A stretch of 64,000 nucleotides of DNA. It comes from Pegea sp. RAD2-039 (Eukaryota > Chordata > Thaliacea > Salpida > Salpidae). Below the pieces are notes generated by a model, which worked only from the letters and a program-made list of their open reading frames with translations, did no database searches and was not told the DNA's origin. Every line of letters starts with the position of its first letter. Position 1 is the first letter of the stretch. Made by a program: the position numbers and the translations under genes. Shown here in pieces: positions 11,701 through 22,699 of the stretch. The stretch covers positions 992,001 through 1,056,000 of the forward strand of contig JAQGEQ010000213.1 in assembly GCA_034620365.1 (NCBI GenBank). Reading direction: 5' to 3'.

Positions 11701-14700
11701 AGTTACTTTTGCTCGTTTAATAGCTTCTTGATGTTTTTGTTGACGCAAAATCTCAGCTCGCCTACGTTCCTAGGCAGTAGAAAAATTTCAGTAAATTGAC
11801 GAGATTTGAGTTTATATATCAGACCTCTATGATTTGACGGTCCCTTATTTCCTTATATAGTTGCTGATCGTATTTCTGTTTATTGATTGAATTTAATTTG
11901 TTTTCTTTTTGCATTTTCAGCTGATCTGTAAAATTTTTTATTATAATTTGGGAAGTGATTAAATTATTTAGAGACCTTGTTGGTCATTTTTTTCAACTTT
12001 TATAACTTCATCTTTGTTGTCATTGATCAGATTCACCAATTGCAGATTACTAGAACTGCAAGATGTTGCTGACATACTTTTGCTGCTGTTATTCATATGT
12101 CTGATGTACCAATTAAAAAAGAGAAAAATGTTGATGATGTTGTATAATTTTTGTAGCTTACCTAGATGATACTGTTGTAGAAATATTGTTCAGCTGTTGT
12201 TCACTCGAACTATCAGATAGTTGATTTAAATCGGTTAATTTGGTAAAATCTGTTTTTGGATTTGTTAACTCTTTTAAACTTTCCCACTGCAAAAAGATAA
12301 AATTAGAAATAGAAAAGTGAAACACAAGTAGTAGATGAAAGCTAAAAAACAGCGAAAGTCACAAAGTTTACTTCAAGAATTATTTATAGATAATTCAAAT
12401 GATGTGAAAATAGAAACAGCATTGAATAATAATTACAGCTTAAAAATTACAGTCTGCAAAGAATCTCAAGACAATTGGGACTTTTGTTTGAGGTAGAAGG
12501 ACTTTTTACACTTTTATACAAAAACAACAGCCGTAAAATGAAAAAAAGTGTAAAAGGTGCTTAACAGGAAAAGTTTGCTATAAAACAAATATTATTGTGC
12601 AATTGTCATTTTAAAAAAGTAAGCTTGACGCTTTTAATCAATATTTAATAAACATAAACAGAATATCTAGGCTGGTGAAAACACAAGTAGTAGTTTTTTC
12701 AACAATACAGTAATCTATTTTTGTAAAGTCAATTTTTTTTACTACATCATCACTATATAAAATAAATGAATGTATAATAACCTAACTTTTATCTATCCAC
12801 CTTACTTGATTTCTTGTATAAATTTTATTTAAATTAGTTGCAGAAAATATTATTAATGTACCGTTGTAATTAGAAAGTCATAATTAAATACAAAACTTGA
12901 TCAATTACACCAAAAATTGATCAGTTTCAAAATCAAATATTTTTGAGTTTGATAGATTTAGTTGATATAATAAAACTTAAAAAAGATTTTATATATCTTA
13001 ATTTTTATGTTTCACCAATATATTTATTAGTTCAATATATACAAAATGAATTATTTTGTATTATATCTATATCAATCAAAATAAAGCTGATATTTACTTC
13101 TTTAAATCAAAACACTTAAGTAGTACAGCATTATAGTACACCATTAGGTTTGGTACTTCGCGTATATTTGCGCTGTTTCTAGAAATTCTTGACCGTAATG
13201 AGTATGAATTGTTTGTAAGACGAGCCGTTTTTGACTTGATGTTACTAACAGAGGAATATAATAGGCTAGGGTGCTAAATTTTCATATGAATTTTTAATAG
13301 GGTTTTATACCTCAAATACTGTTCAAATCATTGTCACTTCATTACAAACTTAAAAGTGTACTAAATTTTGGCTAAGTATACCTTAATTAGTTCAAAGAAA
13401 TTAAAAGATTTTATATAACTTCAGAATTTTCTATTTATTTTACTACAGCTTGATTTTCAAAAAAGTTTTTTTTTGTCGTGATTATTAAGCCAGGCTTTTA
13501 AAAGCTAAATTATTTTTGTTGTATTTTCATATTTGAACAAAATGAGTGAAACTTCAAAACTTATTTATATAGCAGCGCTCTAAAATTGAATGACGGTCTT
13601 AATAACAGTAAGAATTGTGAAGTTGACAGGCTTAACTTAATCAAATAATAAAATATCAATGAAAATGGTGTGGAAGCAAAACAAACACTATCTTTGATTT
13701 AATATTTACAGTTTGAACAAAAATCAACTTTTAAGATACTTCAAAATTAAAGCAAGGGTCGATCTTAAAGATCGGTTATTTGACAGTTGAACAAAAATAT
13801 TACTTTAAAACTACTGAGGAGAAGGAATGATAAGTAGCTTACCGGAATAACTCTATCAGCAAAATGAAGACTACCGATAGGAAGTTCAGTATCAAAAGAG
13901 AAACAATTCTGATCAAAGAGTGCTTTGGACTGCTTTTTTTGTAAATACTGGAAAATGAAAACTTCTACTAATCACATTTTGTTGTTTATATGCTGATGTG
14001 TTTACCCTATTAATATCCTGCATATTTTTTAGCTTGATTTTTTCTGGAGTCAAGTAGATCACATAACCTTGGGCTCCTTCTTCTATCTTCTCATCGATAT
14101 GAATCTGAAACAAATATAAAAGTAAAATAAGTTTAAAAATATTTATTCAAATATAAAAATGATAGTCAAAATTTCTTTTAAAAAACGAAACAAAAGTTTT
14201 GTTTATACACTAATCTTAAAGAAACTGCTATTTCTAAAAAGATTGATTTATACTTAAAGGTGGGTAATGTTAGACAATATTTTAAAATTATTGATCATTA
14301 TTGATTTACATAAAGTTTCATACAATTTGAAGCTTTTGTGGGAAGTAATAAAAGTATTATATCATAAAATATAAAATATATGTTAGTAAAGCTACAGATA
14401 CTTTTACCAGATTATATGGAGATATTAATAAACGGGTTATTTTTGTTATCAAAAGCATTCTGAATGGAAATTGGATAAGTTTGCCAAATATAATAAATAA
14501 CCTTACCTCTCTGCTCCATCCGTGGTTGATTGGTTCTAGTAGTTTACTTTCAGAAGAAACTGGACTGATAACATTCTGTTTCTCGTTTTCAGTCGCAACT
14601 AAAACAAAATCCAATTTTAATTTTACGAGTTGAATAAAATGAGCACAAAGAAAACATTGAAGCTATGTATTATAAAACATCAAATTATCATAAATTTTTT

Positions 14701-17700
14701 CAAGTAAGTTTTTTAATGTATTAGGTTAAACAAATATTTAACTCAGCATTTTGAGACTAAAAGTATAAGTTTACTACGTTTGTTTAATTATAGAGTCAAT
14801 CTTTTACGTATTTACTTTAAATTTGTCATATCAAAATTTTGATACATACGCAAAGCTAAATAAATCAAATAACTTTTCGTTCTTACCTTCAGTCTTGTTT
14901 TCACCAGTTGTTTTGAAGCATATTGAATCAGTTAACTTTGCGGATAGCTCCGGAGACTCTTTAGATTTCTTCACTGTAAACATTTATTTGAATAAATGCA
15001 TAAGGTTGTTGTAACATTAAGCAATTTTAAAAGTTTAAGCATTCGCTTTTCTATAACTTATGTAAAATGAAAATATGGTCAAGTGACAAGAAAAAAAATG
15101 GAAAACGAGTTATTTAAAAGCTCTTTATTCCACCAAAACATGTTTTAATTGATTTAATTTTATGTTGTCACCAGAGTTAAGTTTATATTTTGAAAGAAAA
15201 TTGATAATTTTTGGAAGAGATCATGCATAAGAACTATAGCAAGAGCCTTATACAAGTTGTTAATTGATCTTCTCATGGAATTTGTTTTCTTTTTGTATTT
15301 TTACTTTATAATTATTAACACCATAGAAATTTATTACTAGAAAAATTTTTACTTGAAGAGGAAGACTTCTGTAGAAAATCTCTCTCCATTGACTCTTTGA
15401 TCATTTGAAAAAAATCCTTTAGAAATGATAGACAAATTTAATTGATTAAAATTAAAAGACAAGTTTTAAACTTTTTAATGATTTTTATTTATAGTAAGTT
15501 TAAATACACATGTGACAAACAAATCCACAAAAATAAATTCAGTGAAATTATTATGCAGAAAACATCAAGTTTTAACATAAAATTGTTATCGTTGAATTAC
15601 TCACATTATCATTTGATGATTGTAAATTATGACTGTCTTTATTATTCCATTCAGGCTTAGTATTTATTCTTTCTTGGTTATTATTCCACTTTAGATAATC
15701 TCTTTTCATTTCAGTATTTACTGAATGAGCAGAGGAAGTATCATGCTGAGAATTTTTGTTGCATTTATCATAAGCTGTTTTAAAAAATTTGTTCAATACA
15801 AATGAATCTTCTATTTGAGAAGATTGTTGCCCGTTCTGTTGATTTGGTAAAGCTGACTGCACCATTGACTGAAGAGCAAAAAAAATCTTTGCTCCTTCTT
15901 CGCTTAAATCAACAGCAATTTTATTAGCCAGTAAATCGCTTTGGGCCTTTTTTGAGCATTGAGTTTTTGACATGGATTCATTGGTAGATGTGACATCATA
16001 AGATTCTCTTTTCAGATGCTTGCTTGGTGGAGATGTACTATCTACTGGGCTGCTAGACTTGACTACGTTGCCTGAAAGCGATGTCGGCGCTGCTTGCTTG
16101 CGTCTTCGTCCGCTGCTATGAGCTGATTTATTAGTTGTGTCTAACGATGGTGATGTTGGAGACAGTTGAGAAGGAGAAGGAACCCATGTAGGAGGATGAA
16201 AGGTTCCAGTTGAGTGACTGGTGTTACCACTTCTACTATTTGAAGAAAAAGTTGGTTTTGATGAAGTTGAAATTAAATGCTTTGATGAGGATAACGACAA
16301 GTTTGTTAATTTGTGGGAAATTGTACTCTTGATAGGCTCTGAAAATCCATCAGAGTGTTTTAAACATTCCTTATCAAACAGCTGTGATTTGACTCCTGCA
16401 AGAAATCGCATTCAATTTACGATTATAATTTATCTACATTTGACCAATTAGCTTACTAATCAATTATTAAATACTTTGCTTATAATTGCTCAAATCTCGT
16501 TGAATTTAATATAATCACTCACTTGCTTCAGTTATTTCGCTCGCGTCTTCATGACGCTTTCTTATTCCACTTTCAGATGCTCCTGTTACCGGTGAATGTG
16601 AATTTATAGAAGTTCTATGGTGTTGATCTCCGTTCGAAGTCCGAGAAGAAACTTTTTGACTGAAATGTTGTGATGTAGAGCAGCCAAGATTGCTTTTTGA
16701 GTTTCGTTGATGTTGATGATGAGACTTTAAATGAGAAGAATTTTGATGCGCGCTAGTTCTACAGTTATTGTTGCTTCCTATAAGAGTTTGCTCTGTCTTA
16801 GGATCAGGAAATGACCATGGACTGAATGGTTGAACCTGTGAGAAAATTGACTTTAAAAAAGAAAATGTTTTTGGTAACAATACTGATATCAGAGTTCAAT
16901 CTATTTGCAAACCAACTGTTTTTACTAATAAATAGCAAACAGAAGATACACTTGTGTTTAATTAGTTTTCTCATCAAAATCTTATTCTACTACGAAGGAA
17001 TAACTAAGCAATTTATCTTACATTTGCTAATAAAGGATCGAGAGCAGCAGAGCCGGCTAGAAATGCTGCTGGTGGTATTCCTACTGCAGCAGCAGCAGCT
17101 GAAGCATTTAAAAGCTGTTGTTGAATAATTTCCTGTTGTTGCTGGCCTGCTGTTTTGGTTTTAATTGAATTCTGAAAATAAAGTCGTATTCATGAAGTAT
17201 TCATTTTATGATTTTATCACAGCAACTAAAAAGCGTCTAATTGCTTTTACCTGCTGTTCATGATGAAGCTTCTGTAGCAGAAAATGTTGTTCCATTTGTC
17301 GAAAAAACTCGTTAAGCTACAACATAAACCATTGAGTAGTTGAAAAATATTCATTAATAAATAAATCTTGTTCAACTAGAATAAATAAAGCTTAGATAAT
17401 ATTTAAGTAAGCAGCTTAATTTTGAACTTTTGTTTCAATTTAAAGAATAATTTCAGTGAGTAGTTTTATGACAAAATAATAATTTAAAAGCTGATAATCG
17501 TTTTGAAGGTCTAATAAGTTTTAATTGGCATTTATAATAAATAAGCTAGCAATATTATTTTGTTAGAGAGTATACTCAGAAAATATCAAATTAGAGAAAT
17601 ATTTTTGCTCTAAATTTTCGTAGAAATAATCTTATTAGATCTAATTTACCTTTTCAGGGTGCATTTGTAGGTTATTTTGCAAAATTTCCATCTGAAATAA

Positions 17701-20700
17701 AAGAAATTTTAATAAAGTGGAACTTATTACTTTTAAATTATAAATAGCAACTACAGTTTTTTATATTGATTTACTGTACCTTATAACAACTGTCATAACA
17801 TTAAGCCAAAACAGACCTGGTTTATTCCTTGTGACATCTGTTGAGATGCACCAGATGATACGCTTATTTCAGACTGACTTGATTTCCTACTAGCATTAGA
17901 TGTAGCTGGGTGCGAATTTTTACCGCTTGGTGTCGTTAAAGGGTCGTCATAATGGTTAGTAAGATCTTTTGAAAACATCATTAAGTTAGACATATTCAGC
18001 AATTAGCTGTTGTCATTGCTTTGATTTATAAAAATTAGTTGAAACTATAAAAATTATTGTAGCTAAAATACTTATGATAGCTTAACTAAAAGAGAAGTTT
18101 CATAAATAGAAGCAAATACATGATTTGATAACTAAACGCTGGTATTAGACGTCGTTTTTCTCACAAATATCGATCTTAGAAATGAAATCTGACAACCATT
18201 TGACGTAAAACCTTCATAATTATTTAAACAGCCAAATCAAGTATATTAAAGCAGTTAATTAAGTCAACTTTATTGATTTAAAATTTATCAAAATGTGAAT
18301 TCGGTCTATTTTCAAATAACTTTACAAAATGATTTGAATATTTTCTTTGTAATGATCCATTATAGTTTTTATTGGCTTTTAATTGAGCTCATTGATTCGT
18401 TTAGTATTTAAATACAGGTTTTGCCTTTTGTATACAGTGTTCATCAGAGTATTACAACCTAAATTAATTTAGCCTTGTGTTATGAATTCAAGTAATTGAA
18501 CTTCAAAACATTTTTTGCTTTACTGCTGTTTATTTGAAAAGAATAAAGTTAGTAATAACAAAACGTATAAATATGAATATTAAACAATTACTGATAATCT
18601 GCAATGTAACTCCTTACAACTGTTATTTAAGGAAATAACAAAAAAAACAAGCTCACTGTAATAATCATTTACATATAAATCTACCATTAAATGAAAACTA
18701 TTAATAAGTCGATGCCTACACAACCCTAATTTATTAGAAGCCGATTAATTTAAAGATATAGTGGACTAAATTAGTCATAAAATATGCAGTTTCTTCGTAA
18801 CAACACAAATTTAAGAACATTATATGAATACGTCTCTCACATCAATAACTTATCTTGATTAAGAAACTTGAAGTTGTTGCTTCTTTAATTAGGCTAAAAT
18901 ATAAGAATTTTACAGATTCTACAGCGAACCGTTATGTATTTACTTACTGCTATGAAGCTAAATCTATTTTAATAGCAGCACTGAGATTTCAACTACCATT
19001 CGACAAAGTTCTTTGCTATCAAACACTCAACAGTCAGTGAGTTAAGATTCGAGATAAATTTTGTGAAATCTAATGACGAAAAGAACAAGTATATGCAAAC
19101 AGAAGATGCTGATTTGAGCGATAAAAATGTAAAAAAACTCAGTCGAGTACTACACTACTTCTACCCCTTTAGACAAATAACTCAGAATAGAAGCTTATAA
19201 GAGAAGAGTTTTATTTTCTTCGTGTTTTATCTCACTAGTCACCACTTTACTCATTTCTTATCCAAGTAAAGGTAACTTTTTCAACACTTATCTACTTCAA
19301 AAAGGTTGATTTTTCAAATTAACTGCACGCATAAAACTGTCCCGATTAAGATACTAAACTCATTTGAAGACTTTTGTTCCTCCCTAAATACTGAATGCTA
19401 GTTTCATGACAGAAAATTAGTATTATTAAACATTGAGTTTATCAAGTTACAAGCGGGCTTAAGTTACTGTTTGAAAAGTTTCTTATGTTTAACCATTTAG
19501 CAAATCAATCAGAAACAAAAAGGCAACGGCTTCTCACAGTCAACAAAATAAATCTAAAAAAATCAGAACAAACAATTACTTGATGGGGATGTGTAAGAGT
19601 CTTTAATATTTCTATTTGATCTGTGGTGAGAATTTGCTTGAGATGTCGGCGTTGAATTTGCGTTCCCCCGAAGAGGGTAAAAGAAATTGGGATTTACTGC
19701 AGAAGCTCCCATTTGAGACAAAAGTGTTTGCTGCATTGCTATCCACTCGTTGCTTCCTACTAAAAGTAACACATGCCTCTGTATTTGATTAACAGAAGCA
19801 GTATTCATGCACCTTAACTTTTTTGTGAAAAACTTAATGGTATTTACTAATAAAACAGTAGTAGCTTCACTTCTGATCACTATTTCTTTGCTATTTCTGA
19901 TAGTGCTCGATTTATTAAAGTGATTTCATTGAAGTTAGAAAGTATTTGATATAAAAAAGGGGAAACTTTGGATGAAATGTTTAAAAAGCAATAGTATTCA
20001 TTGATATTCCATATTACTTTACAATTCAAACGGAATACAAACCTGGAAAAAGTCCATGTGGAAAACCACTCAAGGTACCAAGTGTAGGGAACCCAGTCAA
20101 ACTTGCTGCATTGGAATTGGCCGCGGAGGCAATCCCCAGTGGGAAATTAGAAGCAGGCGAATGCATTGCTAACAACTGTTGCTGAATATCCATTGCACTG
20201 CGGCCAGGTTGTTGAGGCCACATACCTCCGGTCGCTGCTGTTGTTATACAAACGAAATTTGAAATAAAGCTTGTTGGTATAAAAGTGTATTAAAAAGACA
20301 GAAGAATTTTCCGCGTAAATTCACTTCATGGTACTTGTTGAAACAGGTAGGAGCCTGGAACAAGTGTCTACTCTTGTTAAATTTTTAGCTTTTTTATAGA
20401 TTCCACTTGACCTTTTGTTTTCCCTATAGCTTACAGAAAGATATATTTCTATTTGGTGGACCGGTTAGTTTAGGATTTACAAATTTAAAAAAATATTCTG
20501 CTGTTGTGTTTTGTAAACTTTTTTGAATTACATTATCTAAGAATATTTAAAATGGTTAATGAGCTGGATCAGTTTTCTGATTTTCTATAATTTCCAATCA
20601 ATGCATTGAAAAACAATAAAAGATCTTGGGTTAAGTTCTTCTACTAGATCTATAACTTTGATAGTATGTGATAAACGGAAATAGAAATTAGTTTTCTACC

Positions 20701-20844
20701 TGCTAAAATGCTTGGTTCATACATTTGTCCTGCAGATACTGGTGTACCAGGTTGTAACGAAGCTAGTGCCAGCAATTGAAGGTTTTGTAACATATTTTGG
20801 TCAGCTGCTTTATCACTTTTTCCGTCTTTTTTATGTGTTTCCAT
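5723..20844 (-). CDS. BAZ2: BAZ2-family chromatin remodeller subunit (TAM, DDT, WHIM, bromodomain), 40 coding exons
   Basis: This is the regulatory subunit of a BAZ2-ISWI nucleosome-remodelling complex. It is nuclear and in vertebrates is linked to silencing and enhancer control. Exons in transcript order: 20844-20700, 20237-20043, 19759-19580, 17965-17817, 17691-17650, 17316-17251, 17171-17022, 16835-16523, 16395-15605, 15416-15353, 14973-14887, 14598-14507, 14104-14006, 13947-13843, 12286-12162, 12100-11976, 11925-11825, 11769-11707, 11575-11447, 11397-11292, 11238-11122, 10993-10851, 10770-10687, 10628-10444, 10390-10282, 10219-10145, 10053-9940, 9316-8941, 8793-8708, 8452-8388, 8337-8015, 7961-7782, 7745-7659, 7609-7410, 7337-7087, 7029-6903, 6781-6558, 6486-6285, 6231-6014, 5957-5723. 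All phases agree, giving 2175 residues, close to human BAZ2B. The N-terminus is rich in Ser, Gln and Ala. An in-frame TGA lies 12 nt before the chosen ATG. The PHD finger expected before the bromodomain is missing. The least certain joins are exon 4 (acceptor 17965), exon 10 and the 10444/10390 junction. Confidence 0.92.
5828..6165 (-). other. BAZ2: Bromodomain of BAZ2
   Basis: The bromodomain is encoded by exons 39 and 40 (introns excluded), about residues 2048-2142. It starts at VCRDVLKDL and runs through PVNVKEIPDYKKIIKKPIDF (ZA loop), MVFDNCQAYN and DDSPIGRAG to RKYFEERW. The acetyl-lysine-binding Asn is kept (about residue 2120, 5891-5893) and so is the gatekeeper Ile. The WPF shelf reads AFF here (6112-6120). 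An acidic tail follows, ending at the stop codon 5723-5725. Confidence 0.9.
7746..7781 (-). other. 36-nt intron in BAZ2
   Basis: A GT-AG intron between exons 32 and 33, with CTAAT as a possible branch site. Without removing it the frame runs into a TGA. With it removed, phase 1 is kept into the basic FRISKRKVKKK segment. Confidence 0.7.
9940..10628 (-). other. BAZ2: WHIM1 and WHIM2 motifs of BAZ2
   Basis: Exon 24 (10628-10444) carries WHIM1: VLAFLTNELISSRSIV followed by LRRDKWMVEGRIRQ, very close to the vertebrate motif. Exon 27 (10053-9940) carries WHIM2: CGQDRFKRRYWVLSNLG, continuing over an intron into VYVEG at 9316. The later GWWKIEEEE block (exon 32, about 7930) is the matching third element. 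In ISWI partners WHIM motifs measure linker DNA between nucleosomes. Confidence 0.85.
10687..11238 (-). other. BAZ2: DDT domain of BAZ2
   Basis: Exons 21-23 encode about residues 1043-1157. Recognisable are LSGTATADVCMVLEFVHTF at the start, LARLTIALLHQCLCDPG in the middle and the PGPW turn, matching the helical DDT fold that in this family helps contact the ISWI ATPase. This is known of the family; binding here is inferred. Confidence 0.85.
11292..12100 (-). other. BAZ2: Charged coiled-coil linker of BAZ2
   Basis: Exons 16-20 encode about residues 868-1042. The segment is dominated by Lys, Arg, Glu and Gln with heptad-like spacing (ERRRAEILRQQ, ALENKRKAEERDRRREQ). The same kind of basic helix lies between TAM and DDT in vertebrate BAZ2 proteins. 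Exon boundaries here are all phase 0 or 1 and the introns are short. Confidence 0.75.
12287..13842 (-). other. Large BAZ2 intron (1556 nt)
   Basis: This intron separates the end of the TAM domain from the next exon. It is A+T-rich. I see no exon-like open frame, transposon motif or RNA gene in it. Confidence 0.7.
13843..14598 (-). other. BAZ2: TAM (MBD-like) domain of BAZ2
   Basis: Exons 12-14 encode about residues 750-825. The visible pattern is HGWSRE, then VIYLTPEKIK, INRYLQKK, FSFD and LPIG, which follows the layout of the TAM domain in BAZ2A/BAZ2B (GW-RE, then tyrosine and glycine near the strand turn, YL, FSF, PVG). In vertebrate BAZ2A this domain binds nucleic acid without needing methyl-CpG. 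The equivalent of the WYYGPCGKR stretch is replaced here by YVIYLTPEK, so DNA or RNA contacts may differ. Confidence 0.8.
17966..19579 (-). other. Large BAZ2 intron (1614 nt)
   Basis: This intron lies between coding exons 3 and 4. It is A+T-rich, with an acceptor at 17966-17967 preceded by a CTAAC branch-like site. Nothing else is recognisable inside it. An alternative small exon here cannot be excluded. Confidence 0.65.
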
Positions 20845-22699
20845 CTTTATATCCCATCAATTTTAAATCAAACAAAAATTATAGTATATATGCATAACGT
20901 AACATTAAATAAGTTGGTCTGTAAAAATAATGTAATGTAGCCTATTAAATTAGCTTATCACATGATTGCTTTAAAGCAAGCTTGGAAAAAAGTATTTGCC
21001 AAGTTTAGCTATATCAGCAATAATCAACAAGAAATTGTTTATTAGAAATAGTCAGTAGCTGCTTAAACTTGTTTTTAATCTTACAAACCTTATTTGCTAA
21101 GTGCATTTTAGCATTTTATAAATAACCTTTTATTATACCACATAGTTATCGTTTAAGCACAAGTTATCAATAAAGTAAATGAAGTTAATTGAACGGTAAA
21201 AGCAGTAAAAATGTCATAAATTAATCCGACTAGAAATTTATATAACCTAGTTTAAGATAAGAGCTTCTAATAGCAGGGCAGAAAAATATTTGTTAACATT
21301 ACTGTAGAGAATAAGTTACAATAATTGTTGGTCTTCATTAGATTTATCAAGTTTGTCATCAAGTACTTGCGTGTCTATTTCAAGAAAGATATTTCTTTCC
21401 AAGTATATATCCTGTCAAGGTAAAATACTGCTGCTATAAACTCTATTTTTGAGAGTATTTGAAAAACTGAACAATAGGCGCTTTTGTCGGAGAATTTACT
21501 TTCCAGAACTTTTCAATTTAAATGCATTTTCACATTATTATGTTCAAGGTTTGGTTGAAACATAATTTAAAATTAACAGTTAAAATTTCATCAAATCGAC
21601 AGAGAGTAAATCCCCTAATAAGTTTTCGATTTGTAGACAAGATAGAGTAAAATAAAGTGAGGCAGCAACTTGGGGTAAATGGTTAAGCGTGCGTTTCTCG
21701 CTTGATTTGTATGTATAAGTGAAAAAATTGTTTGAATATTTGCGATTTAAAAAATAACAATGTTAAGATGAATTGGCCTAATGTAGTTGCTTCTTTTAAT
21801 TTGATCTTTACTGAGTAATAAAACTCAGTTTATTATATTCAACAGATATGCTTGGCTTTCTAACTCAATCATAAAGCTATAGTAGTAACACTTGCTCAAC
21901 AATGTAATAGATTATTAGACTTTTGACAGTAGCGAAAAAATTCAAGAAAACACTTTGTCCTTCAATGTGAGTGGAATATTGCTACTTTAAGTGTACCTTA
22001 TTTCTATAAAAAACTAACCTTTTTATGCTGCATTCTTAAAGCTTGTTCAAACTATCATAGAAATAACATTTTGATATGAGTCTTTCATTAACAATAGCCT
22101 ATAATTGTACAGAAAATATAAGACTTATACCAGCTTTTATTCGCTGGTACTCTATACCGGGTTGTTACGATCAATAATTGTATCAAAATCTTTTAAAAAA
22201 TGTATACTGCTACCACAAATATCCAGCTGTTCTTTACATTCTACGAAGTATAGATCATTTTAGTGAGGTTACATTACTTTTATAATAAAAGCTATATAAC
22301 TTGAACAAAATTATGGTGTGTATTAAAAAGAAAATACTTCAGTAATTTTCAGTAATCACAAAAGTTTTTCATTGAATCAAGTTTTAATAAGTAGAGGCTG
22401 TGAGAAAGAAAACTTTGATTTTTCATAAATTGATGGTATAAGTTCGTTTGAATCTGTTTGTTTCGCACATATGTTTTAAAATCTAATTTAAACACCATCT
22501 TTGTTTATAGTAAGCTGTCTATAAAACACCTGTTTAAGACACTGATAACAGTTTAAATAACAGACATGGTGGTAGATATGAAAAGTTATCAATCTAGTAA
22601 TTACGATTTTTTATCATTTGAATTAAAACTTTAAAATTTGTTATTTCAACTTTAAATAACCATGAGTAAGTTTTCGAACTGAGCAAAAAACTGAGTAGC
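20845..22699. other. Non-coding DNA upstream of the BAZ2 first coding exon
   Basis: A+T-rich, with no coding exon that I can support. It must hold the 5' untranslated region of BAZ2 or an intron in it: the sequence before the ATG ends in TATAAAG, which could be either leader or a splice acceptor. Confidence 0.5.
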
